From Blepharisma stoltei (taxonomy: Eukaryota; Ciliophora; Heterotrichea; Heterotrichida; Blepharismidae): a DNA stretch of 64,000 nt. The notes beneath the pieces were generated by a model. It was not told where the DNA came from. It did not search any database and saw nothing but the letters and a program-made list of their open reading frames with translations. Both the position numbers and the translations under genes were made by a program. Each line of letters begins with the position of its first letter. Positions within the stretch are counted from its first letter, which is position 1. Location of the stretch: assembly GCA_914767885.1 (NCBI GenBank), contig CAJZBQ010000048.1:186001-250000 (forward strand), given 5' to 3'. Below are positions 20,929 through 32,640 of the stretch, one piece after another.

Positions 20929-23660
20929 ATGGAAGATTTTTGTTTTGAATTTTCCTATGTGAAAATACACTATGAAATTCCAATCACAGACACAAAGTCC
21001 TTTAGTGAGGAAGATTTTGAAGATTCTGAAACTAATGATTTTTTTACATATCCTGAGCTTCAAGGAAGATTTATTCAAGCAAAATCTATTGTTCATACCA
21101 ATCTGGCTGAATATATAAAAATCAAAAATATAGGACCTGGAAAAGTGTTGATGGTAACTGAGACACATAATCAGAATTTATGGAAATTGTGGGAAAATAG
21201 AAGGTGAGTTTTAGATAGGATGAGAAATCAAATTTTTGAAGAGGAAGAATTATATTGTTTCTGGCGATTTAGGTGCTTAAGAAAATTTATTAGAAAATAA
21301 TAAGATTTTATGATAGAAATTATAGGATTTATATAAAATAGTATAAGAAGAATTTCTTATGATATTATTAAAGGCTTAAATGTAGGTGCCAAAATGGGGT
21401 TCCCTTATTTATTATTAGAGCCTAAAAAGGTGCTAATTAACTCAGAAAGAGTAATAAAGCTAGCCCATGCAATAGATTCATTGATATTTGGGGTTGATTT
21501 TATTCAAGGAAGAAATTGAAAATATAGGGCCCCAGAAGAGTTTGTAAACGAATGCAAAAGTTATTATAAAATCGACGCTTGGTCGCTTGGGATAATTTTG
21601 CTTGAGTGCTTGTGCATGATGCCAATTCCAGTAAAAAATCCAGCTGAGTTTGTTGATTTATATCAAAACTATTCTCCTTATAAAGCTGCAGAATCTGACC
21701 TTGAAAAGTAAGTGAAAAATAGGTTTTTGGCATTTGAGTTTTTATTAACTAAAATTTCTCCAGATTTTCAGTCCTTATTGAGCTCTTTACTTTCTATTCA
21801 GCCGAACTCGAGACTTGATTCACTAGATTTGCTTTATCACCCATTTTTTCAAGGAATCTCTCCTTATTCTTTATATAGCCCTCCTCAGCATTCTCTTGAA
21901 TACTTATTTTTACTATGAACAAAGCATAAAAACCTTGAATCCATTGAATCTCTAGAACAATATTTAATTGCTATCAATTTATTGCCTTATCTTCCACCTA
22001 TTTTAAACATTCCTACAATAGTAGTCCCCTATTCAAGCCGCAAAGAAGAATTTCCCATTATTTTAGTAAAAAAAATTGATGTCCCAGCTGACTATCTGCT
22101 TCAAGAATTAAGAAAAGATAATGAAGAAGGAGGATGGGTAAGTGAAAATATCATGTTTAGTGATGAAGCTTCCTTAATCAGATCAGGAAGTGACTCATTA
22201 TTTGGAAAAATCGGGAATATGTTTAGATCAAAATCAGTGAAAAGCCACCATTCAGGATCTTCAGCAAAATCAAAAAAAAAACCAATCGAAATTTTTTCTG
22301 TTTTTCTTAAAAAATTCAAAATGTTCTCAAACGCAATTTTAAATATGCCAAACCCCGCATTTCTTGAGCTCTGTAAAGAAGGAATTCCACAGTCATTAAG
22401 AGCTGAAGCGTGGAAAAAAATTTTGAACCTGAAGCCTAAGCATAAGATTCTTTATAGCTTTTATAGCTCGGTAAGAATTCCAGCGCCAAATAAGCAAATT
22501 TCATTGGATATCCCAAGATGCCACCAATATCATCCATTTTTGGCTTCCTCATATGGAAAGAAAAAATTAGAAACCATCCTTAAGCTCTGGTTTTCTTTGC
22601 ATTCTACTATTAAGTACTCACAAGGTTTAGACTCAATTGCTGCAGTTTTTGTTTCTTTATATGAAAATGACGAAGCTTCAGCTTTTGTATGTTTTGACAA
22701 AGTGATTGAAAAATATCTTTATACAGTTCTGCGATATGATGAGTGTCTTGCCCATATTTTAATTATTTTGAGAAACTTAATAAACTTTTTAGATCCTGAG
22801 TTAGGGCATTATTTGTTTGTAAAAGATGTAAATCCTGAAATGTATGCGGCCCCATGGCTTTTAACTTTATACGCTCATATATTCCCATTAAATCAAATTT
22901 ATATATCTTTTACCTCATTGATTAGATATTTATTATTATATTATCAATCATATTTTAAAATTCAGTCCAATCAAATATACTTTATGACCAGCTTTTAACT
23001 CACCCTCCAAGTTTCCTATATTATATTGGCTTTTCTATATTGCAACAAGTGAGAAAAATGATTTTAGAATCTCAGCATGACCAAATCATAAACATTTTAT
23101 CTGCTCTAAACGGACTTATTGACTTTGATAGATGCTTAAGAGAAGCAAAAGAGATTTTCAATAAAATGACAGTTGATCTCTGCGTGTTAAAGTCTCCTGT
23201 AAAAGACTCCAAGAAGAAGTGGGAAATGATTTTGCCAATTGAAATAGCTCAGGAAACAAGAGTTCCAATGATAGATCTAGAAGACTTGTTTATTATAGAC
23301 AACAATCAATGCAAGCTAAAAAACGGAATAATCCTAGTCGACGTGAGAGCTCCTGCAGAACAAAAGAAAACCAAAACAAAAGCGACTGTATCAGTTCCTA
23401 TTGCACTAGCTCAAAGTAACACAAAATCGATTCTTCCTGCTCTTAAACCATCAAAAAATCAAGTAGATGGGCTCAAAGGGATTCAAAAAGATGCAATCCT
23501 AGTCTTAATTGGAGACGACTCTATGAATGCAAATAGCGTAATTTTCATTTAGTTTGGCAATATTTTATCTCAAAGAGTCCTTATGCCGAAAATCTGTATA
23601 CTGCGTGGTGGAATAGACATTTTGAAGGGCGAAATGAAAGGAATTCTTGTAGAAGAGTAA
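20929..23660 (+). CDS. TBCK: TBC domain-containing protein kinase-like
   Basis: Restored length is 848 residues, near the roughly 890 of human TBCK, with its three-part order: pseudokinase, TBC (Rab-GAP) domain, rhodanese. The kinase-like lobe has YRAPEEFVN and KIDAWSLGIILLE and lacks a proper HRD. The TBC domain has GIPQSLRAEAWKKIL, DIPRCHQYHPFL and YSQGLDSIAA. The rhodanese tail is ILVDVRAPAEQ...VPIALA and PKICILRGGID. Introns: 21204-21218, 21708-21722 and 23538-23552, all 15 nt. Two short IESs: 21278-21343 (66 bp, inside the kinase lobe) and 22904-22977 (74 bp, inside the TBC domain). Human TBCK affects mTOR signalling and endolysosomal traffic; the same here is inference. Stop TAA 23658. 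Confidence 0.95.
21278..21343. mobile_element. Short TA-bounded IES (66 bp) in TBCK
   Basis: TA at 21278 and TA at 21344. Removal joins FWRFRCL to RRISYDIIKGL in the kinase-like domain. The insert contains two in-frame TAA codons. Confidence 0.78.
22904..22977. mobile_element. Short TA-bounded IES (74 bp) in TBCK
   Basis: TA at 22904 and TA at 22978. Removal restores LNQIYILYDQLLTHPPSF, the conserved end of the TBC domain, and shifts the frame as required. Confidence 0.8.
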
Positions 23661-23684
23661 TATAATAATTTGATTTAAAATAAT

Positions 23685-25051
23685 ATGATCAAAAATGAAG
23701 ACCAGAACTCAACACCCAAAGTAAGGCAGTATTTTTATTTTTTTAAAGTGCTATTGCTGCTATATTTGGGGATTCTAATAGTAATTTCTTTTGGGACTCT
23801 GCATTTAAGAAGCTTCGAGACGTCTTCTGAGGTATATAAGTCATTCACGAATTCTGCCTATCTCCAGCTTTCAAAACTATTTTATTTTTATATTTTGATT
23901 ATATCAGGATATATTTTTTTAAAAAAATAGAGATAATTAAATATATATAAATTATCAGAATTAGGCATTTTTGGTCTTATAGAATATTTTTACACAGTAT
24001 CAGTAGTTCTGAGATTCAAAGACAAAGAGCTACGAGACAAAACAGAATCAAGTCTAAATTTTATCTCTTATATTGGATATGGATTGGTCCTATTTCTTGT
24101 AGGACCAAACATTACACTGATGAGCACAGAAGATGGTTCAAAAATAAATTCATTATTATTCAACTTTTTTGCATTTACAATTCCATATGTGATAGTTTTA
24201 CATTATTCTTATGTGGAGAAAGGATTTCTTAAAGACATTTCGCTAACTCCCCCCCCCCCCTCCGTGAGCGAACAAAACCATTAGAAAAATCGCCATTTTT
24301 TGACCAAAAACCCACCCTCCGTGAGTGAACAAAAATTTTTTTAATAGAAAAAATTTTAATGGAAAAAAATTTTGATATATAAAGTGATAATTAGTATAAT
24401 GAAATCTAGAGCTAATTCTGTTTAATTTTAAACAAATTGCGTTTTAAAACATAAATTTTGCAAATTAAATTAATATTTGCTTCCTAATTTTTGCAAATTA
24501 GGATTTTTTTTAAATTTCGAAAAAAATATTTTTTATAAAATTTATATATAAATTTTTTTTTAAAAAAAAAAATTAACCCCCCTCCGTGAGCGAACAAAAT
24601 TTTTTTGTTCGCTCACGGAGGGGGGGGGGGGGGAGTAAGCTGAGATAGCATAAAGTACTGGGAATGGTACCATCAGTCTGTAGTTGTGCTGGTTTTATTG
24701 GGAATTTTAGGATCAGTTGGGTATCTTTTATACTTATTATATTTAGACAATAAAATTATCGAATATGCTATTACGTATATCATTGGGATTATAATAGTGA
24801 CCATATTATTTTGCATCCTTAAAAGGTGTTACAAATTGCAGCTACCTAAATATATTCTGGGAATGATGATTTTACCTCTCACAGGGACTCAGCACATATT
24901 TTCAGCAATTGTCCAAGGGATAGCTTTAGGCCTTTATACAGAAGGAATTTGCCGATGGGGTTTTGAGTCCTTTATAGTAAGGTCGCTAAGGCATACCCAC
25001 CCTCAAGGAGAGATCTGAAGCACTAAAAAATTTTCTAGTAAATTTAATTAA
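23685..25051 (+). CDS. Polytopic membrane protein with MITE
   Basis: From ATG 23685 the chain has a helix near residues 18-40 and further hydrophobic segments (LVLFLVGPNITL, FFAFTIPYVIVLHY). After the MITE 24247-24635 it continues SWDSIKYWEWYHQSVVVLVL with TGA as Trp. The C-terminal part has LPLTGTQHIFSAIVQGIALG and CRWGFESF. That pattern (LLLPxTxxQ...YQGLLLGL...ARWG) recalls a family of uncharacterised eukaryotic membrane proteins. A short AT-rich gap near 23910-23946 holds stops and is probably an IES; its ends are unclear. The total coding length after MITE removal is divisible by three. Stop TAA 25049. No biochemical role can be stated. Confidence 0.62.
24247..24635. mobile_element. MITE copy 5 (389 bp, full length)
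   Basis: TAA at 24244-24246 and 24636-24638. Nearly identical to the copies at 25435 and 30231 but in the opposite orientation, so recently active. It contains four copies of CTCCGTGAGYGAACAAAA. Confidence 0.94.
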
Positions 25052-25083
25052 TTTTCATAATATGCTTTATTTTAATTCAATTA

Positions 25084-27776
25084 ATGTCAGATATTAAACT
25101 TGCAAGTCTCCACAAAGGCTCTCTTTCAGTAAGTTATAAACAGGGCACTCAACGAGTAATTATCATTGAAAAGAGCCCTACTCATCTTCCGACTTTACAT
25201 AAAAATACATCAAGAACTCCTAACAAATTAAGAATCAATTTAAACCAAACATTGGAACTCCCAGGAATTTCTCGCTTTCACACCCCTCATCCGAATCAAG
25301 TGCTCCAACCGAATTTTCAAGAAAAATCGATTTTTTCTCCCCAATCAGAAACTCCGCAGTTAATAAATTTACTCCTCTAATAAGCAAGCAAAACAATAGA
25401 AAAATCCTTATTTTTTTGAAATTAAATTTCCTTACTCCCCCCCCCCCCTCCGTGAGCGAACAAAAAAATTTTTTGTTCGCTCACGGAGGGGGGTTAATTT
25501 TTTTTTTTTTAAAAAAAAATTTATATATAAATTTTATAAAAAATATTTTTTTCGAAATTTAAAAAAATCCTAATTTGCAAAAATTGGGAAGCAAATATTA
25601 ATTTAATTTGCAAAATTTATGTTTTAAAACGCAATTTGTTTAAAATTAAACAGAATTAGCTCTAGATTTCATTATACTAATTATCACTTATATATCAAAA
25701 TTTTTTTTCCATTAAAATTTTTTCTATTAAAAAAATTTTTGTTCACTCACGGAGGGTGGGTTTTTGGTCAAAAAATGGCGATTTTTCTAATGGTTTTGTT
25801 CGCTCACGGAGGGGGGGGGGGAGTTAGTTGCTAGCAAACAATAAAAAAATTATAGAAAATATTTTTATATATAATAATAATAATTATTTAAATTAAATCT
25901 CGAGCTAATTTATATTTTTTTAGACTCAAAAGAAAAAAATTAAAAATTAAATTAATTTTTGCTCAAATTTTTCGCAAATTTTTTCAATTTCGATAAAAAA
26001 AATAATCAGCGAAAAAATTTTTTCAGCTCACGAAGAAAGGAGCTAGAAAAAGTCCAAGAGATCGAAGAAAAATTATGGGATATTTTAAATAAACTCAAAG
26101 CTGACGAAGATGTCTCATCAATATGTGGAGAATATTGAGAATTAACAGAAGATGAAGCAATTTGAAACATTGAAAAATTATTTAGAGAAATCAGGATGAG
26201 GAAGTCATTGAGAAACACCATCATTCTCGAGTCCTGTGCAATTGCAGCTTTAGCGCATTCGACGAAGAATAAGGGTATCTGGACTGGAATTGCGAATCAG
26301 GCAAGACACATGATTAATTATGTGCATCAAAATTTTTTGACCCTTGTAGACATCATCTTATCAAGACTCCCTCCAGAGTTCACATCTAACACATGGGCAG
26401 CCAACTTGCAGCAAACTGTCAGAGCAAAGAAATCTAGGATTTCTAATAAAAAAGATTACTCAACTTATTTAAAAAATCACTGTGACGTCATTTCAAACTG
26501 CATCAAAACAATCTGCAGACTTCTGCCGAATAACGGTAGAAATGGTTTTCAGTATGAAATGGTCCACATTTTAAATAACCTTGACAAATATTCCATTTCC
26601 AGCGCAAGATCCCACATCACCAAGCTTCAGTCAAATTCCTCTAAAGAATTTACCCCAAACTTCTATATGCAACAACTAGACGCTCCGTATTTGCCACAAG
26701 TATCAGGAAATGTATATACCCTTGTTCTCGATTTAGACGAAACTTTAGTCCACTTTAAAGACCATGGGAAATCTGGACAGCTGCTAATTAGGCCTTATTG
26801 TAGAGAGTTTTTAAAAGAAATGGCCCAATGGTATGAGATTGTAGTGTTTACAGCTGGGGTGCAAGAATATGCAGACTGAGCTATCAATGTAATGGATATT
26901 GACCATTGTGTCTTAACTTAACTTAACTTAAAATTTATAACACTACGGGGTAGACAACGCCCAGGTCTGCCGCTCGCCTTTCGCCGCATCGGGCCTACAG
27001 GTCTCTGGGGACGACCCGCTTCGATCACCAGGGTGCGCCTAGGGTGAGTGTTCCGGCTTCGACGGCTCATGGATGAGCTACTTGCTTGGACATGGGCTGC
27101 TTTTCCGAAAAACCCAAAAAATGGATTTTCTGGTCAGCTATCGGCAAAAAGGAAAAACACGTAGCCTGGGACGTAACGCCCAGTTTCACGCTAGGGAGTT
27201 GCCCGATTGGTCTTAAGGACTTGCTGAGCTTCCCCTTTCCAACTCCGTGCCCTCCTTCCCCACGAGGAAAAATCCACTCCTGAGATTAGACTTGGGCTAG
27301 GCTCTGAACACAACCAGAATTGCTTACCTAGCATTACTGTCCATCTCTGAAATGGTAAAACCTTGCCGGATATAGTTAAATATGAGTCGAGGCTGCATGG
27401 CCTCCCGGCCATGCCCAGACGAAGACGCCATATTTAAATATATATACCCATTGTGTCAAATTATAGACTTTATAGGCAGCATACAATTCAAGCTGGGCCT
27501 GTATTTATTAAAGATTTGAGAAAGCTGGGAAGGCCGCTTTCTAGTGTGATTATCATAGATAACATGGCTGCGAATTTTCAGCTGCAAGCAGAGAATGGGA
27601 TTTATATAAATAGCTGGGTTGGAGATGAAAAAGATAAGGCACTTATGGAATTAGCTCCTTTGCTAGCAGATATTGTTCATAGTAATGCAAGTGATGTAAG
27701 GGTAGCCTTGAGGAATATGAAAGAAGAAATAGAAGAAAAGGATGAGTTTAGCGTAAATTTAAGTGAAGATATTTAA
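25084..27776 (+). CDS. NIF/SCP-type (CTD phosphatase-like) HAD phosphatase, carrying a nested MITE and a retroposon
   Basis: The catalytic HAD motif DLDETLVHF (DxDxT) is followed by RPYCREFLKEMA, VVFTAGVQEYADW, RLYRQHT, VFIKDL and VIIIDN, the full signature of the SCP1/Dullard/CTDSPL2 phosphatases. An N-terminal extension of about 300 residues has no recognised domain. These enzymes dephosphorylate serine on proteins such as RNA polymerase II CTD or lipin. The nested MITE pair 25372-26042 separates PQLIN from EKVQEIEEKL; removal is in frame (L codon both ways). A GC-rich insert (26913-27447) falls between DIDHCV and SNYRLYRQH, inside the domain. Collapsing its 10-bp duplication is not in frame, whereas TA-to-TA removal (26914-27444) is. 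The gene may depend on elimination. Confidence 0.85.
25372..26042. mobile_element. Old MITE with a younger MITE nested in it
   Basis: The outer, diverged element runs from CTCCTCTAATAAGCAAGCAA at 25372 to ...CGAAGAAAGGAG near 26041, with flanks TTA (25369-25371) and CTA (26043-26045). Without the nested copy it is about 279 bp and shares the AT-rich centre (e.g. GAGCTAATT). Confidence 0.75.
25435..25823. mobile_element. MITE copy 6 (389 bp), nested in an older MITE
   Basis: TTA at 25432-25434 and 25824-25826. It is full length and nearly identical to the copy at 30231. Confidence 0.94.
26913..27447 (-). mobile_element. GC-rich retroposon-like insert in the phosphatase gene
   Basis: Flanked by CCATTGTGTC (26903-26912 and 27448-27457). 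The minus-strand 5' end is ATATTTAAATATGGCGTC; the 3' end has CTACCCCGTAGTG then a (TTAAG)n tail. It shares CACTACGGGGTAG, CTCCGGCTTCGACGG-like and TTTTCTGGTCA blocks with sister inserts. No coding potential recognised. Confidence 0.82.
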
Positions 27777-28135
27777 TAAAATTGACAATTTTGACTTAAA
27801 TAAGAGTTTTATACCTCCTTCCTTGGATAACGAGGAACATTGGAAAAATTCTAATGCTGGGGAAAATTAACCACTTTGCAAGAAGCAAAAAAATTTTTTA
27901 ATCAAGAATTTTTAAGTAAATTTAATATATGTCTGTTGAATGATGAAATCCTATTAACTTTTACATTTTTTTTCTAAAATTAAAGTTAAGCATACAAATT
28001 TGGACTTAAAAATTCGAAAAAAAACAATTTTATATAAAATTCTCTCGATAAGCAAGGAGTAAGAAAATTTTTCAGGTAACCATCTTGGCGGTAGATTGAT
28101 TTCGGTATAAAAGGGCATTTTAGTTAGAATAATAA

Positions 28136-31100
28136 ATGAGCCAAGACCTAAACACAATTATAGCTCTCCTTCATAAGACTTTTACCTCTAAGACAAGCGA
28201 AGATATAAAAGAAGCTGAATCTGAACTTTCAAAATTTAGTTCTAACCTTGAACTTTATATATTAAATCTAGTTCAAATAATTTCAGTGAGAAATGATATA
28301 AATTTACAGATTAAAAGTTCAGCATCAATTCGACTGAAAATGATCATTAAAGAAGCATTGGAGCAAAACTCTGTTCCTTATGAAACCAATAAATTTCTGA
28401 TTCAATCTGTTTTCTCTTCAATTGTAGCTCCTTCGATAAATACTTCTATTAGAAACACATTAGAAGATGCACTTGCCCTTCTTTTCGCTCGAGACTATAG
28501 TATCAGTTCAGGAACTTTTTTTGGGAACATAAGTCAGTATCTTATTTCTTCTCTTCAAAGCGACTTTTCTTTTAAAGTTGGAGCAATAAAAACTATTGAA
28601 GCAATGATTGTGGGGATAAATCACACAGCACAATGCAGAATTTTTCTTAGAGATTTCATAGGCCCTCTTATAGACTTAGGAAATCATACAATCAATAGTC
28701 TGAGGTCATTGCCTCGAGGAAATAGTTTGCTAGAAGAAAGTTTGGAAATTCTATATGAGCTTTCCTTAGCTTTTTTAAAAATTATAGTCCAATTTGAATT
28801 CGAGACGCAGGAGTATAAGAACTTGGCAGATCTCGCCAGCTATTTTAAAGATTGTTTACTATTAGAATATCCAAACTCTGACAGCCACAAACTTATAACT
28901 ATCGGAAAATCGAAATCTCAGGATTTTTTTAACAGTATGAAATCTCTTACTCTACAAGCTGTTTACAATGTTGTCTCTATCACAACTTATAACGACATAA
29001 AATCTCTTGCAAAATCTGATATCAATCAACAGCCTTTTTCCTTAATAATTTTTGAGTTTTATGAGCCTCTGCTGTATACCATTTTTCTAATTATTTCTCA
29101 TACAAATTATGAATTTGCAACTCAACAAGAAAGCATTTCAGATTTAATTTCGCATTTTTTGAAGCTCCTGGTAGAGACCTTAAGAGATGACTCTTTTTAT
29201 CATATTCATTATCAAAATTATCAACATATAATTGTTGATATACTTTTCCCTCTTCTTAAAACAACAGAAAATGAAAAAGAAGGATTTGAGCTTAACCCAG
29301 AAGATTTTATTGAGATGTCTAATGATATCTGCTCCAAAAAGAAATCACAGACACCAAAGTCTTTATCAGCTGAGCTACTTTTAAAATTTTCAAAAAAAAT
29401 CGATGGAGCACTGACTTTTATTACGAATTTTTTGGTGGATTATATAGACTTTGCAATATTAAATGCAAGCCCTTTGTCGTTTTCTAGCCTGGAAAATTTC
29501 AGTAGTTCGGTTATTATGACTTTTACAAATGAAGCTAAACTAGATTTAGGCTTGCTTTGTCTTTCAGCTTTGTCTTATTACCTTATACAAAGACCAGATT
29601 TACTAGAAATCATTGATTCTCTCCTGCTTACTCATATTGATACTATCATGAACTATGACTCAAATCTCGTTATCAATAGATTTTGCCTATTTTTTAATTA
29701 TTTTGGCTCTGAGTTATTAAAAACTAACTCTGATTTATACCAAAAAATAGTCGCTTTTATAGTATCTTTATGTGATCCAGAACAAAAGCACAAAGGTGTT
29801 CATAACCAAGCTTCTAATACAATAAGTACCTTAATTAGTGACTCCTCATCAGCTTTAAGAATAAACAGTTTTATCGATGAAATTTTCCTACTTTTTATTT
29901 CTTATATAGTAATATTTAATATATTTTCCAGCATAAAAAAATAACTATTTTTAATGACAGATCTCTAACTCGAATAGTTATATAGGGAAACATGAAAATT
30001 TAGGATTTTTTGATGCATTGAAAATAATAATAGAGAACAAGCCAAACGTTGCGCTTACTAATATAGATAAGCTTATTCCTGAGCTTGTAGATAAAATATT
30101 GAATTTTGATGATCAAATTGACCAAAGACCATCTATCAAATCTGATTGCAAAATGTTGATAAAAATAATATGCTGAAAAATCATGCAAGCTATTGTAGAG
30201 TCCCCTCATGTTTCTGTAGAAGTTTGCTTACTCCCCCCCCCCCCCTCCGTGAGCGAACAAAAAAAATTTTGTTCGCTCACGGAGGGGGGTATTTTTTTTT
30301 TTTAAAAAAAATTTATATATAAATTTTATAAAAAATATTTTTTTCGAAATTTAAAAAAATCCTAATTTGCAAAAATTGGGAAGCAAATAATTAATTTAAT
30401 TTGCAAAATTTATGTTTTAAAACGCAATTTGTTTAAAATTAAACAGAATTAGCTCTAGATTTCATTATACTAATTATCACTTATATATCAAAATTTTTTT
30501 CCATTAAAATTTTTTCTATTAAAAAAATTTTGTTCACTCACGGAGGGTGGGTTTTTGGTCAAAAAATGGCGATTTTTCTAATGGTTTTGTTCGCTCACGG
30601 AGGGGGGGGGGGGGGGAGTTAGATATTGAAAAGCAGCTTCAGCCACTAATTGATGCTATAAAAGATGGGAAAGAGGATTATGAAGAATATCTGTTTGATA
30701 TAGAAAATGAAATAATAAAAAAATGTGAAAATGTCACCAATAACTGCTGGACAATTTTTGACTTTATTCTAGGCAAAAAAGAAGCTGAAGATACATTTTA
30801 TGAAGCATTTCCTTTTATAAACAACACTTTATGGTATGGAAGAGAAGTTATCAAGGCTAATTTAAATATAATAAGCAGACTTGTTGATATTTCTGGGAAG
30901 TTTTTGCAACAAACTCCAGATGAAGATGGCAGAACTGAGTCCCAAATATCAAGAGGGGCTTTAATTTTGCAACAAATTCTCCATGTATATACAGGCTATG
31001 TTGATGAAGATTTAGAAAAAATTATACTATATGTTATGCAGAGATTAATGCTTCCTATAGGAAATGAGCTTTTCAAAATGAGGCTACTTGGTGTCATATT

Positions 31101-31698
31101 TTCTGGGTTTATGTATAACTGCCAAAAAACGCTAGAAATTTTATCCTCAAGACTCAACCAAAATGGAGAAAATTTGCTTGAACTGTTTTTAAATGATTCT
31201 TTAAATATTAAAGGAAAATATTCTCACCCTTATGACAGAAGAATAGCAGTCATAGGATTCACCCAGTTAATGCTACAAGAAGAGCTCCCAGAAATAGTCA
31301 CAAATAATATTTCACAAATCTTCAAATTAATAGTTTACATTTTATACTGTGCAAATCCTCCACAAGATGTCCAAGAAATGCCTATGAGCCACGATATAGA
31401 CGAAATTGTGAATAAAATGATGACTGATGAGAGCATTGAATTTCTGTATACTTATTCCTTTTTTAATTCCCCTATTAAAGATATTGATGAGTATGATCAT
31501 TTCAGAAATTTGCTAAAAACATTGAAAAGTGTGTCTAATGAGGCATTACAGATGCTGGTGGGAGAATTGGATAAAGATCAAGTGGAGCAGCTATTTAGAG
31601 TCATTGAGTCGAAAAAAGTGCAGATTAATAGTAAGACGAAGGGAGCTGTAGATGTAAGGAAAATTGTGAAGCCTAAAAAAACTGCTGTTAGTAATTAA
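28136..31698 (+). CDS. Importin-beta family karyopherin (importin-7/8-like)
   Basis: The restored protein is 1031 residues, the size of importin-7/8 (about 1040). The N-terminus has the family start MSQDLNTIIALLHKTFTSK and INLQIKSSASIRLKMIIKEAL (importin-beta N-terminal, RanGTP-binding region). The rest is helical repeats. ELNPEDFIEMSNDI matches the position of the EDP.EYIR segment, and EKQLQPLIDAIKDGKEDYEE that of the later conserved block. A 76-bp IES (29907-29982) and MITE 30231-30618 interrupt it. Removal gives FISYIGKHENLGFFDALK and SVEVCLDIEKQL, both in frame. The acidic DE-rich insert typical of animals is not obvious. The cargo cannot be told. The 3' end is nine bases from the convergent kelch gene. 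Confidence 0.82.
29907..29982. mobile_element. Short TA-bounded IES (76 bp) in the karyopherin gene
   Basis: TATAG occurs at both ends. Removing 76 bp bypasses several stops and restores ...FLLFISYIGKHENLGFF. The boundary is ambiguous within the repeated TATAG. Confidence 0.78.
30231..30618. mobile_element. MITE copy 7 (388 bp, full length)
   Basis: TTA at 30228-30230 and 30619-30621. Removal joins GTT TGC TTA GAT ATT in frame in the karyopherin gene. The terminal G run is 16 long here; run length differs among copies. Confidence 0.95.
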
Positions 31699-31707
31699 TT
31701 GGTTTTG

Positions 31708-32640
31708 CTAATATGTTTTATTATCAATTAAAAAAATATCAATTGGTTTCAAGCTAAATTGATAAAGTTCATCGCTTATCATATAATAAATATAGCCTTC
31801 GCACTCAACTCTTAAAGAACAATTAAAACCTTCACGATTAATAGTACCAATCCTACATTTTTCCCAACAAAATAAATCATTTTCTAGACTTTCATAAATA
31901 GTCCCACCATGATCCAGAATATATCCTCTGTTGTTTACTTTTATTATAATTTTATATGCCAATCTTACAAATGGGACATTAACATCTGTAAATATATCAA
32001 TAGCTGGATCATAAATATATAAAACTTCATGATGATACCCATAAATAAGAATTACTCCATTAAATACCTCACAAGAACAATAATAAGATTTTACTGGCAA
32101 AGACATCAATTCTGATCATCTATTTTCAGATAAGCTATATCTTGATGATGCCTTAAAAAGATCATGATAATCGCAACCCCCAAATATATAGACAAAGCCA
32201 TTATAATAAACCCCTCCAGCTCCAAAAGCTGGTTTTCCTTCTTGAAGATTTGTTATATTGTAAAAACTGTCAAGAATAAACGCTGAGCCTGAAATAGGGA
32301 GATTTCCATAGAAAAATAATTTATTATCAGGAATCCTGCATATCATATTTCCTGATAAGTTTTTAGGAATTTTTAATTCTTGCTCATAAATTGTTTTGGT
32401 TTTAGAGTCAAAAACACATGCTGATTTTGAGTTGCTTTTTCAGGAAATTATTGAAGTGCTATTATCTGTGCAATGAGTCTGATTGGTTACAGTTTGAGAG
32501 ATATAAAGAGGCAGCTTATAGTTTTGTGATTTTTCTTCAATATTATTGTCAAATAAAGTGTCTGCAGGTTTTGAATTTAGATTTGAGTTTTGGATGCAGT
32601 CTGAGCTAAAACTTTGCGGATTTCTTATATTATTTCCCAT
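31708..32640 (-). CDS. Kelch-repeat protein
   Basis: With TGA as Trp the frame is continuous from ATG 32640 (MGNNIRNPQSF) to TAA 31708, about 310 residues. Kelch-blade features are visible: GKPAFGAGGVYYNGFVYIFG, then RYSLSENRWSELMSLPVKSY, where the W is TGA, and VFNGVILIYGYHHEVLYIYD. The Gly-Gly plus spaced Tyr/Trp pattern marks a small beta-propeller probably used for protein binding. There is no BTB or other enzyme domain. A start 17 codons upstream is possible. Ciliates have many such stand-alone kelch proteins; the specific role is unknown. Confidence 0.68.
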
